The notes under the pieces: model-generated
Told to the model about the DNA's origin: nothing
The model's database searches: none
What the model saw: only the letters and a program-made list of their open reading frames with translations
DNA from: SG8-30 sp963695085
Lineage (GTDB): Bacteria > Pseudomonadota > Gammaproteobacteria > Steroidobacterales > Steroidobacteraceae
NCBI GenBank assembly: GCA_963695085.1
Contig: CAVOFV010000008.1
Span: forward strand, 186,001-250,000
Direction of reading: 5' to 3'
Length of the DNA: 64,000 bases
Position numbers and translations under genes: made by a program
Shown here: piece after piece, positions 30,468 through 38,718 of the stretch
How the letters are laid out: each line of letters starts with the position of its first letter
Numbering within the stretch: the stretch's first letter is position 1

Positions 30468-31580
30468 ATGAAACTCCGCTACAAGATCACCGGTGGCATC
30501 CTTGCCTTCCTTGTGCTGGCGATAGCGTCGCTGGCCCTCCTCCTGGGCCACAACGCGGACTGCACGCCGGCGCCCGTGCTTGACGGCAAGACAAGTTTGA
30601 TGAAAGCCATCGTCTACCGCTGCTACGGCACAGCCGACGTCCTGAAGCTCGAGGACGTTGAAAAGCCGACGCCGGGAGACGACGAGATTCTGGTGAAAGT
30701 GCGCGCGGCCGCGGTCAATCCGCTCGACTGGCATTACATGCGCGGCACGCCGTACATCATGCGCCTGGAGTCCGGGCTGGGCGCCCCCGGCAACCCGCGG
30801 ATGGGCGTGGACTATGCCGGGACCGTCGAAGCGACAGGCCGGAATGTCACGCAGTTCAAGCCGGGCGACGAGGTATTTGGCGGCAGGAACGGGGCTCTCG
30901 CCGAGTTCCTGGTAGCGCGGGCCGATCGGGCGGTCGTGCTCAAGCCGGCCAATATCACCTTCGAACAGGCAGCCGCCGTACCGGTGGCGGCGATCACCGC
31001 GTTGCAGGGCCTGCGCGATGCGGGAAAGCTCCAGTCCGGGCAGAAGGTCCTGATCAACGGCGCATCGGGAGGCGTCGGCACGTTCGCCGTGCAGATTGCG
31101 AAGGCTTTCGGCGCAGAAGTCACCGGCGTCTGCAGTTCCAGGAATGTCGAGATGGTCCGCTCGATCGGCGCGGATCACGTCATTGACTACACCACGGAGG
31201 ACTTCACGCAGGGCGATCGGCGTTACGACGTCATCCTGGACAACGTCGGGAACCGACCACTGCTCGACATCCGGAGCGTCATGGCGCCGGACGGCCGTTA
31301 CGTCCTGATCGGAGGCGGGGGCCCCGATGAAGGCAAGTGGACCGGGGTCTTCGTTGGCCCCATCAAGGCGCTGGTGCTGTCGGCGTTTGTCAGCCAGGAC
31401 ATGGGCATGATGGTTTCGCAGATGAAGAAGGAGGACCTTGTCGTCCTGGCCAACCTCATGGCGGCCGGCAAGGTGACCCCGGTGATCGACCGGCGCTTCA
31501 GCCTGAGCGACGTTCCGGAGGCAATCCGCTACCTGGAAACCGGGCGGGCGCGGGGGAAAGTCGTAATCAGTCTGGAGTAA
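30468..31580 (+). CDS. NAD(P)-dependent medium-chain oxidoreductase, quinone reductase-like, with N-terminal anchor
   Basis: A 370-residue enzyme. Residues 1-30 include a hydrophobic segment GILAFLVLAIASLALLLG, an anchor or signal; the MDR domain starts at MKAIVYRCYGTADVLKLEDV (residue 45). The cofactor loop is VLINGASGGVGTFAVQIAKA and the following INGASG.VG matches NADPH-quinone oxidoreductases; the zinc ligands of alcohol dehydrogenases are absent. It would reduce quinones or enones. Addition of a membrane anchor to this cytoplasmic family is unusual but recurring. Confidence 0.9.
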   Translation: MKLRYKITGGILAFLVLAIASLALLLGHNADCTPAPVLDGKTSLMKAIVYRCYGTADVLKLEDVEKPTPGDDEILVKVRAAAVNPLDWHYMRGTPYIMRLESGLGAPGNPRMGVDYAGTVEATGRNVTQFKPGDEVFGGRNGALAEFLVARADRAVVLKPANITFEQAAAVPVAAITALQGLRDAGKLQSGQKVLINGASGGVGTFAVQIAKAFGAEVTGVCSSRNVEMVRSIGADHVIDYTTEDFTQGDRRYDVILDNVGNRPLLDIRSVMAPDGRYVLIGGGGPDEGKWTGVFVGPIKALVLSAFVSQDMGMMVSQMKKEDLVVLANLMAAGKVTPVIDRRFSLSDVPEAIRYLETGRARGKVVISLE

Positions 31581-31650
31581 CCAGGGGTCCGGCGACGCTG
31601 GATTTTCCGGGCCGAGTTGTCAACCGTTCCGAGTCAGGGATATCCCCGGT

Positions 31651-32376
31651 ATGACACGACGCACGCTCGAAGTGGACCCAGTAACCTACGCAAGGATTGC
31701 TGCCGTCCTGTGGCTGCTGGAAGGCCTGACGGCAGTATTCGGCCAGTTCTTCGTACTCGGCCGGCTGGTCGTGCATGGCGACGCGGTGGCTACCGCGGCC
31801 AACATCCTGGGGCAGCAGACGCTATTTCGCTTGGGATTCGCATCCTCCCTGGTCGCCGTTGCGCTCCACGTCGCCTTGGCGCTGGCCTTCTATTGGCTGC
31901 TGAAGCCCGTAAACCGGAAGATCGCCCTGCTTGCGACGTTCGTCCTGCTAGTGGGGTGCGGACTCCAGGCAATCGCCAGCCTTTTCCACCTGGCACCCCT
32001 GCTCATCCTTGAAGGCGGTAGATCATTAGGCGCATTGACGATAGAGCAGCTGCAGGCACTGGCCTCCTTGTTTCTCAGGCTGAATGCCCACGCCTTCAAC
32101 AGCTATCTGGTGTTCTTCGGGCTCTGGTGCACGCTGGTCGGCTACCTCATTGCACAGTCGACATTTCTGCCGCGCGTCATCGGATTGCTGATGGTGCTTG
32201 CCGGCCTCGGTTACCTGACTTTGCTCTACGCTCCGCTCGCCAACTTCCTCCACCCGTACAATATGGCCATGGCTGCCCCCGGCGAGCTCGGGCTGTTGCT
32301 GTGGCTCATCCTGAAAGGCGTGGATGCCAGAAGTTGGAGGGAGCAAGCTGGAGCACCATACGCCCTGGGCCCATGA
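31651..32376 (+). CDS. DUF4386-family membrane protein
   Basis: A 241-residue protein with about six helices. It opens VDPVTYARIAAVLWLLEGLT and carries HGDAVATAANILGQQTLFRL, HVALALAFYWLLKPVNRKIA and HAFNSYLVFFGLWCTLVGYL, then LPRVIGLLMVLAGLGYL. The ILxxExLFRLG and SxFLPRxLGxLL blocks are diagnostic of DUF4386. Function unknown. It overlaps the following methyltransferase by 4 bp (ATGA at 32373). Confidence 0.9.
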   Translation: MTRRTLEVDPVTYARIAAVLWLLEGLTAVFGQFFVLGRLVVHGDAVATAANILGQQTLFRLGFASSLVAVALHVALALAFYWLLKPVNRKIALLATFVLLVGCGLQAIASLFHLAPLLILEGGRSLGALTIEQLQALASLFLRLNAHAFNSYLVFFGLWCTLVGYLIAQSTFLPRVIGLLMVLAGLGYLTLLYAPLANFLHPYNMAMAAPGELGLLLWLILKGVDARSWREQAGAPYALGP

Positions 32377-32939
32377 ACACGTTTTCTGCCATCCTCATCG
32401 CGGTCAGCACGCTCTGGGTCGCCTCCGAGGTCGGCCTGGCGGTCCTGCGCCGTTCCGGTCCCGGCACGACGCGTCAGGACTCAGGTTCACTGATCGCCCT
32501 GAATACCGTGATCTACGCCTCCGTTGCGCTCGGTATGTACCTCGCCGCTACCGGACGCGGTCGCGTCGCCATACCGGAGGCTGCATTCTGGCTGGCACTG
32601 CTGGCGATCGCGCTCGGCCTTGCCATCAGGTGGTGGGCTGTACTGACGCTGCGGAGCCTCTTTACGGTAGATGTCGCCATACACGCGGGTCATCGACTGG
32701 TGCAGACGGGTCCCTACCGCTACGTCCGCCATCCGGCCTACACGGGAGCGCTCACCTCCTTCGCAGGCCTGGCCCTATGCAGCTCCAGCTGGCTCTCGAT
32801 GCTCATCATTCTCATCCCCATCACGATCGCGTTCCTGTATCGAATCCGGATCGAAGAGCGCGCGCTCGTCAGCGCCTTCCCTGTGGAATACCGTGAATAC
32901 TGCGCTCGAACCCCGCGGCTGTTCCCAGGTCTGTACTGA
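32373..32939 (+). CDS. Isoprenylcysteine carboxylmethyltransferase-like membrane protein
   Basis: A 188-residue five-helix protein of the ICMT/PEMT fold. LFTVDVAIHAGHRLVQTGPY then RYVRHPAYTGALTSFAGLAL form the SAM-binding turn, and RIEERALVSAFPVEYREYCA precedes RTPRLFPGLY at the end: the EE...L...FP.EY..Y..RT.R..P motif. Start ATG 32373 is translationally coupled to the DUF4386 gene. The paralogue at 37925-38480 is frameshifted. The acceptor molecule is unknown. Confidence 0.92.
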   Translation: MNTFSAILIAVSTLWVASEVGLAVLRRSGPGTTRQDSGSLIALNTVIYASVALGMYLAATGRGRVAIPEAAFWLALLAIALGLAIRWWAVLTLRSLFTVDVAIHAGHRLVQTGPYRYVRHPAYTGALTSFAGLALCSSSWLSMLIILIPITIAFLYRIRIEERALVSAFPVEYREYCARTPRLFPGLY

Positions 32940-32985
32940 AGTCCAATGGCGCCCGGCAACCGGAACAAGTCCCCGCTGATCTCCC

Positions 32986-34245
32986 ATGAATACGAACTCA
33001 ACACCTCTGCTCCATAACCTGCTGCAGCCACTCAACGATTTCCTGCGCCTCGAGGCTGCAGGCGGCCTGGTCCTGATGGCAACCGCCGCGCTGGCCCTGG
33101 TCGTCGCCAATTCACCGCTTGCGGTTCACTACGCTGCGCTGCTCGATGTTCACCTGGCCATCAGCGTCGGCGACTTTGCCATCTCAAAGCCCCTGTTGTT
33201 GTGGATCAACGATGGGCTGATGGCGGTGTTCTTCTTCCTGGTCGGCCTGGAACTCAAGCGCGAGGTGCTCGAGGGGCACCTGTCGAGCCTGCGCCAGGCG
33301 AGCCTGCCGGCGTTCGCGGCCGTCGGAGGAATGCTGGTCCCGGCGCTTTTCTATGCGGCCCTCAATTCGGGCGACGCTGAAGCCATGAAAGGCTGGGCAA
33401 TACCGACGGCCACCGACATTGCCTTCGCGCTGGGTGTGCTCTCGCTGTTGGGACCACGCGTTCCTGCGGCGCTGAAGGCGTTCCTCCTGAGCGTCGCCAT
33501 CTTCGACGACCTCGGGGCCATCATCGTCATTGCCGTGTTCTACACGGCGCAGCTGTCACTGCTTTCGCTGGCGGTCGCGGCGGCCCTGATCGCGGGCTTC
33601 GCTGTGCTGAATCGGGCCGGGGTGATCAGGCCGGCCGCCTACCTGCTGATCGGCATCCCGCTCTGGGTGGCGTTACTGAAGTCTGGCGTGCACGCAACGC
33701 TGGCTGGCGTCGTGGCGGCCATGTTCATTCCGCTGCGCGTGCCGGGCAAGTCACCCACACGGACGTCGGAGTCGCCACTGCGGCAACTCGAGCACGCGCT
33801 GCATCCCTGGGTGGCATTCGGCGTTCTGCCCGTCTTCGCGTTCGCCAACGCCGGCGTCTCGATTGTCGGGTTGTCGATCAGCGACGTGGTCCATCCGGTT
33901 CCCCTCGGCATCGTGATGGGACTGTTCTTTGGCAAGCAGATCGGCATCCTGGCACTGTGCTGGATCGCGACGCGGACGCGACTGGCGTCGCTTCCCGAAG
34001 GCGTCGGCTGGTGGCAACTGCACGGCGCGGCGTTGCTGTGCGGAATCGGTTTTACCATGAGCCTGTTCATTGCCTCGCTGGCCTTTGAGCAGGGCAGCAC
34101 CGCCTACCTGGGGCTGGAGCGGCTGGGTATTGTCATCGGCTCGCTGATTTCCGGATTGCTGGGCTACATCGTTTTGCGCGTTGTCTCCGCCGACGGGGCC
34201 CCTCAATTGAAAACCGCGGTGACCGGCGCCCGGCATCGCGACTGA
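32986..34245 (+). CDS. nhaA: Na+/H+ antiporter NhaA
   Basis: A 419-residue secondary transporter with about 12 helices. Blocks seen: FLRLEAAGGLVLMATAALAL, INDGLMAVFFFLVGLELKRE, WAIPTATDIAFALGVLSLLG and FLLSVAIFDDLGAIIVIAVF, where the paired aspartates (IFDDLGAI) are the sodium-binding site of NhaA. It exports sodium in exchange for protons at the inner membrane. Length is near the family norm. It stands alone, 46 bp after the previous gene. Confidence 0.97.
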   Translation: MNTNSTPLLHNLLQPLNDFLRLEAAGGLVLMATAALALVVANSPLAVHYAALLDVHLAISVGDFAISKPLLLWINDGLMAVFFFLVGLELKREVLEGHLSSLRQASLPAFAAVGGMLVPALFYAALNSGDAEAMKGWAIPTATDIAFALGVLSLLGPRVPAALKAFLLSVAIFDDLGAIIVIAVFYTAQLSLLSLAVAAALIAGFAVLNRAGVIRPAAYLLIGIPLWVALLKSGVHATLAGVVAAMFIPLRVPGKSPTRTSESPLRQLEHALHPWVAFGVLPVFAFANAGVSIVGLSISDVVHPVPLGIVMGLFFGKQIGILALCWIATRTRLASLPEGVGWWQLHGAALLCGIGFTMSLFIASLAFEQGSTAYLGLERLGIVIGSLISGLLGYIVLRVVSADGAPQLKTAVTGARHRD

Positions 34246-34349
34246 CCGCTATGGATGGTAGCCGAAGCACGATGCGCGGGAGGTCTCTTGCGGAGCGGAC
34301 TGCTGAATAGTCTCGCAGAGGAAATTGCAGCTACGCCGGGTGACACGTG

Positions 34350-34721
34350 ATGTTGCAGGTGATCAAAGCCATCGGCGACCGGCTTTTCGACATCCTGGTG
34401 GGTGCCGCCGTTCTTTACGTAGCCAATCTGCTGCTGGATCCGGCACCCATCGGGGCGGCCCTCGCCTGGTCGTTCGGGTTGCTGCTCTTCTGGCTGCGCG
34501 GCTCACACTCGCTGTGGCACGCCAGCGCGGGCGTCCTCACCGGCGCGGTGCTGGGCGCAGCCTGGCACGGATTCATCCACTTCACAGGCCGCAGCCCCGT
34601 GCCCGTCGAAGGCCAGGTCATTCACATGTTGCTGGATACGGCAGTGAGCCTGCTCGTTGGCGGGCTTGCCGTCGCCGCCAGTTTAGGTCGACACTTGTCG
34701 CGTCAACGACGCACCGGCTGA
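34350..34721 (+). CDS. Hypothetical membrane protein
   Basis: A 123-residue protein with about four helices (FDILVGAAVLYVANLLLD, LAWSFGLLLFWLRG, HASAGVLTGAVLGAAWHGF, AVSLLVGGLAVAASLG). The starts GTG 34347 and ATG 34350 are adjacent; I use the ATG. Histidines recur at membrane borders (HSLWHAS, WHGFIHF). No family recognised. The next gene follows within 60 bp. Confidence 0.65.
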   Translation: MLQVIKAIGDRLFDILVGAAVLYVANLLLDPAPIGAALAWSFGLLLFWLRGSHSLWHASAGVLTGAVLGAAWHGFIHFTGRSPVPVEGQVIHMLLDTAVSLLVGGLAVAASLGRHLSRQRRTG

Positions 34722-34776
34722 CCTGGCCCTTCTACGATTGGCAGCGACCGCTCGGCGAGAAGATTCCCGTTACACG

Positions 34777-35322
34777 ATGCACGCACTGCTCAAATCGTTG
34801 TCCGGGGGCGATCGGCGCTCAGTGGGAGAGTCGGATCGCGCCGTGGAAATCGTGAAGAAGCGGCCGGAACTGATCGGCGTGCTGTTCCAGGGAGTCGAAT
34901 CCTCCGATCCCGTGCTCCGGATGCGGTGCGCCGATGCCATTGAGAAGGCCACCGCCAGGTCTCCAGGGCTCCTCGTTCCCTACAAGAAGACGCTCTTGCA
35001 CACGCTCTCCAGCGTGGAGCAGCCGGAGGTCAGGTGGCACGTCGCGCCGATGCTTGCCCGCCTGCCATTGTCGGCCGCCGAGGAAAGGTCCGTGCTCGAT
35101 CTGCTGCTCGGCTATATGGGCGACCGAAGCAGCATCGTCAAGACCATGGCCATGCAGGCGTTGGCCGACATTGCGATTCGCAGTCCCGGCCATCTGCCGG
35201 AAGTTGGGCGTCACATCGAGGAACTCACCGCCAGCGGCACCCCCGCCATGAAGGCCCGCGGCAGGAAGCTGCTTGGGGCGCTCAAGAAGGCAACACACCG
35301 CGAACGCGTCCCGCCAGAATGA
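34777..35322 (+). CDS. HEAT-repeat-like protein
   Basis: A 181-residue all-helical protein. Repeating units can be seen: SDPVLRMRCADAIEKATARS, EQPEVRWHVAPMLARLPLSA, SSIVKTMAMQALADIAIRSP and TPAMKARGRKLLGALKKATH, each with the D/R...A..AL.K pattern of HEAT/PBS-lyase repeats. These form protein-binding solenoids, often in DNA-alkylation-repair relatives. ATG 34777 matches the start of the repeat region. Partner unknown. Confidence 0.8.
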   Translation: MHALLKSLSGGDRRSVGESDRAVEIVKKRPELIGVLFQGVESSDPVLRMRCADAIEKATARSPGLLVPYKKTLLHTLSSVEQPEVRWHVAPMLARLPLSAAEERSVLDLLLGYMGDRSSIVKTMAMQALADIAIRSPGHLPEVGRHIEELTASGTPAMKARGRKLLGALKKATHRERVPPE

Positions 35323-35369
35323 CGTTGTGTCGGCAGGCCGGCGGGATGTTGCGCAACCGAGGATTCACC

Positions 35370-35834
35370 ATGTTCGATCGACTGCTTCCCCGGCGCATCG
35401 ACAACAATTATCGCGGTCACAAGCTCGCGCTGTGGCTCCTTGCCGTGCTCGTCCTCATGAAAGGCGGCATTGGCCTGGGCACGATCTTCAACGGCCGTTC
35501 TGCGGCAACCGAAGCTGACGGCATCCCGCTGGATACATTCGGCGGCGCTGGCGCCGATGCGTTCGTTTCGCTGTTCGCTGCCTGGGGGCTCTCGCAGCTC
35601 ATGTTCAACCTGATCGGTTTGCTGGTGTTGATCCGGTATCGCGCCCTCGTGCCCTTCATGTTCGCGCTGCTCCTGCTGGAGCACCTGATCAGGAAGCTGA
35701 TCTTCCTGGTCCTGCCTATCGCGAGGACCGGAACGCCGCCCGGTTTCTTCATGAACCTCGCGCTCGTTGCCGTGATGATCGTTGGCCTGGTTCTGTCGCT
35801 ACGAAACCGGGACAGCGTCCAGCGACTGAACTAG
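35370..35834 (+). CDS. Hypothetical four-helix membrane protein
   Basis: A 154-residue protein: a cytoplasmic N-terminus FDRLLPRRIDNNYRGHKLAL, then helices LWLLAVLVLMKGGIGLGTIF, AWGLSQLMFNLIGLLVLIRY, FMFALLLLEHLIRKLIFLVL and FFMNLALVAVMIVGLVLSLR. The RIDNxYRGHKxALWLF opening recurs in uncharacterised proteins of many Proteobacteria. ATG 35370 gives that opening; the long frame upstream of it is a shadow of the HEAT gene. Confidence 0.78.
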   Translation: MFDRLLPRRIDNNYRGHKLALWLLAVLVLMKGGIGLGTIFNGRSAATEADGIPLDTFGGAGADAFVSLFAAWGLSQLMFNLIGLLVLIRYRALVPFMFALLLLEHLIRKLIFLVLPIARTGTPPGFFMNLALVAVMIVGLVLSLRNRDSVQRLN

Positions 35835-35867
35835 CGTCGCTGTGCCGCCCCGCCAGGCCGACTTGAC

Positions 35868-35957
35868 GCCTGACCTTGAACTCGAGCCGAGGCCCGTCCG
35901 CAGGCCTCGATCCGCAGCCTGGCCTCGACGTCAGGTGTCGCTGCAGTACAGCGACAC
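35868..35957. repeat. Inverted repeats upstream of 35979
   Basis: Two structures lie in the intergenic space. GCCTGAC (35868-35874) and GTCAGGT (35930-35936) bracket a segment with GAGGCC/GGCCTC arms, loosely attC-like with both A-T core positions mutated. Immediately after, GTGTCGCTG and CAGCGACAC form a 9-bp hairpin with a 5-base loop (35935-35957). Roles unknown. Confidence 0.4.
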
Positions 35958-35978
35958 GGCGATAGTCAAGGAGACGCA

Positions 35979-36656
35979 ATGTTCGTAGGACACTTTGGCG
36001 TTGGCTTCGGAGCCAAGACCGTCGCCCCCTACGTTTCCCTGGGATCGCTCTTCCTGGCGTCCCAATTTGTCGATCTTCTCTGGCCGACTCTTCTGCTGCT
36101 TGGGATGGAGCACGTGCGTATCGAGCCTGGCATTACCAGGGTAGTGTCGCTGAACTTCGTTGACTATCCAATCTCGCACGGTCTGCTTGCGGTCATGGGG
36201 TGGGCCGCATTATTTACGATCGTCTATTTTCTTGTTCGCCGCTATCGGCGTGGCGCCGTCGTCGTCGGGCTGCTTGTTGTCAGTCATTGGCTGCTGGACT
36301 TGGTCGTGCACCGACCTGATCTGCCGCTGTACGCCGGAAGCACGCAGCGATTCGGGCTGGGTCTTTGGTCATCAGTCGGTGCAACCATTGCCGTCGAGCT
36401 TTCAATTCTTGCGGTCGGTGTATGGTTATACGTTCGCTCGACGGTCGCTTCCGATGCGGCAGGTCGCTGGGCTCTTTGGGGGCTCGTGGGCTTCCTCGTT
36501 GTTGTGTATCTTGCAAACCTGTTTGGCGCCCCGCCACCTAACGTCACTACACTGGCGTGGGTAGGTCAGGCGCAATGGCTGCTGATCGCATGGGGCTACT
36601 GGGTGGATCGCCACCGGCGCCCGTTGCTCACTCTAACCGCCGGGCGACAGACATGA
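35979..36656 (+). CDS. Membrane protein, possibly YdjM-like metal-dependent hydrolase family
   Basis: A 225-residue protein with about six helices. It opens MFVGHFGVGFGAKTVAPYVS, with SQFVDLLWPTLLLLGMEHVR, a segment NFVDYPISHGLLAVMGWA and VVSHWLLDLVVHRPDLPLY. The conserved His and Asp positions (H5, D in FVDLLWP, D.P.SHG, SHWLLD..VH) suit the membrane-bound metal-dependent hydrolase family (YdjM, PF04307). AAGGAGACGC at 35970 fixes the start. Its stop overlaps the start of the Rieske-flavoprotein gene, so the two are probably one operon. Confidence 0.7.
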   Translation: MFVGHFGVGFGAKTVAPYVSLGSLFLASQFVDLLWPTLLLLGMEHVRIEPGITRVVSLNFVDYPISHGLLAVMGWAALFTIVYFLVRRYRRGAVVVGLLVVSHWLLDLVVHRPDLPLYAGSTQRFGLGLWSSVGATIAVELSILAVGVWLYVRSTVASDAAGRWALWGLVGFLVVVYLANLFGAPPPNVTTLAWVGQAQWLLIAWGYWVDRHRRPLLTLTAGRQT

Positions 36657-37834
36657 ATTCGATCATTGACCTTGGACCGGACATGCCAGCCGACTCGTGG
36701 GTAGACATAGGCGCCAGTGAGGAGCTGTCCCGGAAGCCCGTGCAGCAGGTGATGCTCGGACGCACGAGAATCGCGCTGAGCTACCGCGATGGCGGGTTCG
36801 GCGCGATTTCAGGCGTCTGCAATCATGTTGGAGGACCGCTTGGAGAAGGCACCCTGTGCGGTGAATACGTCGTTTGTCCGTGGCATTACTGGAAGTTCCA
36901 TGGTCGGACAGGACAGGGTGAGCCGGGCTACGAAGAGGACCGCGTTCCGGCCTACGATGTGCGCGTTGAGAACGGCCGTGTGCTCGTTCGCAGCGTTCCG
37001 AGTTCGAAGCGCGGCCGCAAATCCCATGAGCCTCATCCCCTGGCTCGACCTCCGAGTCGCGAAGCCGGGCCACTCCGCGTCCTGGGACTCTCGACGACTG
37101 TCATGACCGCGAAACATCCGCGGTACAGCACATCCGACGACTTGCTGGAGAGTTCCCTCAAGGCTTCTGCGGAGAGTCTCGAGTGCGAAACACGTCTCTT
37201 GCGCATCCGGGATCTGAGCTTTCGCGCATGTGAGGGTTACTACTCAAAGTCTGCGCGGGCCTGTACTTGGCCGTGTTCGATCACGCAGATGGACCCGGGC
37301 GACGAAATGGAAAAGGTTTACGAAGGCCTGGTTCATTGGTGTGACGTGATCATTGTCGCCACGCCTATTCGCTGGGGCGGCGCCAGCAGTCTCTACTACA
37401 AGATGATCGAACGGATGAACTGCATTCAGAACCAGGAGACCATCGCCAACAAACACCTGCTGCGCAACAAAGTCGCGGGTTTCATCATTACAGGTGGGCA
37501 GGACAACGTGCAGGCCGTTGCCGGGCAGATGCTGACGTTCTTTGCGGAAATCGGATGCCAGTTCCCACAGTTTCCCTTCATCGCACACTCACGGGGCTGG
37601 AGCGCAGAAGACATGGAAAACAACCAGGACTATGTTCGCCGTTCCGAGTCGCTGCACAATGGCGCCGCCGCGCTGGTGCGTCGCTGCGCCGAGATGGCCA
37701 AGGTCATGATCGAAGAAAGACTCGGCGGGCAAGCACTCATTCGAGGTGGACGCAAGGGACATGAACTGGACACCCGAGCGCAGCTGCGGGGTTCAACGTC
37801 GAAGACTGATATTCCTGACTCGCGCGAAAGCTGA
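36653..37834 (+). CDS. Rieske [2Fe-2S] - flavoprotein fusion oxidoreductase (chromosomal paralogue)
   Basis: A 393-residue protein nearly identical in layout to the cassette protein at 14129-15280, with ten extra N-terminal residues. Rieske ligands are Cys56-x-His58 (GVCNHVGGPLG) and Cys75-x2-His78 (VVCPWHYWKF); the flavin domain carries LRVLGLSTTVMT, CEGYYSKSARACTWPC and VIIVATPIRWGGASSLYYK. All cofactor-binding and cysteine positions are kept in both copies, and the substitutions fall mostly in the linker and the tail. It is coupled (ATGA) to the membrane gene upstream, suggesting that the electron acceptor or donor is membrane-associated. Confidence 0.85.
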   Translation: MNSIIDLGPDMPADSWVDIGASEELSRKPVQQVMLGRTRIALSYRDGGFGAISGVCNHVGGPLGEGTLCGEYVVCPWHYWKFHGRTGQGEPGYEEDRVPAYDVRVENGRVLVRSVPSSKRGRKSHEPHPLARPPSREAGPLRVLGLSTTVMTAKHPRYSTSDDLLESSLKASAESLECETRLLRIRDLSFRACEGYYSKSARACTWPCSITQMDPGDEMEKVYEGLVHWCDVIIVATPIRWGGASSLYYKMIERMNCIQNQETIANKHLLRNKVAGFIITGGQDNVQAVAGQMLTFFAEIGCQFPQFPFIAHSRGWSAEDMENNQDYVRRSESLHNGAAALVRRCAEMAKVMIEERLGGQALIRGGRKGHELDTRAQLRGSTSKTDIPDSRES

Positions 37835-37924
37835 CAGGGACTCACATCCAGTCAAGATGAACTTGTTCGGTACGGGCCATGAAGGCCCTGATCCGAATCG
37901 AGGCCGCAGGCCCCCGGAGATACC

Positions 37925-38480
37925 ATGATCCGACTCGTCATTCTTGTGGTCGTTGCCCTGTTTCCGGTCTCGGAGATCGCGCTTTCGCTCACGTGGTCGA
38001 AGGGAGCAAGACGGGGACCATGGTTCATTGCGCCTGCTTTGGCTCGGTATTTCGCTTGGGGTCGGCCTGGCGATCGTTGCCCAGTGGTTTCCGTCGGCCA
38101 GTCTTCCGGGTCCGCGCGACATGACTCTCGTGCTGGCACTGGTCCTGTTGCTGGGCGGTCTCGCGTTGCGCTGGGCGGCAATCCTCACGCTCGACCGGCT
38201 CTTCACGGTCGATGTGGCAATTCAGTCCGACCACATGGTCGTTCAGAACGGTCTCTACCGTTTCATCCGCCATCCGTCCTACACCGGCCTCCTCCTGGCA
38301 TTTCTCGGTGTCGGGGTGTACTTCGCCAACTGGCTCAGCATGTTGGTTCTCATGCTGCCCATCACCCTCGTGGTGATCAACCGTGTCGTCAAGGAAGAAC
38401 GGACCTTGCTCGCCGCGCTCGGTGCGGATTACGCTGCCTACTGCGCACGCACCAGGCGCTTCATACCGGGACTATTCTAG
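37925..38480 (+). pseudogene. Frameshifted isoprenylcysteine carboxylmethyltransferase-like gene
   Basis: ATG 37925 opens IRLVILVVVALFPVSEIALS, a membrane helix. The rest of the protein is in another frame, where it reads SLRLLWLGISLGVGLAIVAQ, LFTVDVAIQSDHMVVQNGLY, RFIRHPSYTGLLLAFLGVGV and ends EERTLLAALGADYAAYCART. A single indel near 38005-38025 separates the two. The C-terminal 160 residues match 32373-32939 closely. It may be a real pseudogene or a sequencing error. It follows the Rieske-flavoprotein gene. Confidence 0.75.
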
Positions 38481-38556
38481 AGTGGCGTTATCCCGGACAC
38501 ATGACTGTTGGCCCACGCGGCCAGGCCATGACTCTTATTGACAGGAGATAAAGGCG

Positions 38557-38638
38557 ATGAACGTGGCTCGCCGAGTTCACGGACCCGGACGGCAATCAAC
38601 TGGCGCTCATGAGCGAAGTGCCGCGTAATGGAGCCTGA
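38557..38638 (+). pseudogene. VOC-family gene remnant (C-terminal end)
   Basis: AGGAGATAAAGGCG at 38543-38556 precedes an ATG (38557) as if a gene began, but from 38561 the other frame reads TWLAEFTDPDGNQLALMSEV, the C-terminal metal-site end of a glyoxalase-like protein. An internal deletion has joined the start to the last 25 codons. Confidence 0.6.
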
Positions 38639-38718
38639 AAGACGCCTGCATTGGATTGGCCCGCTTCACGGCCGTGTCCGGTCCTGACGCCGGCCATCCG
38701 CGCGCAACGGCACCAGCC

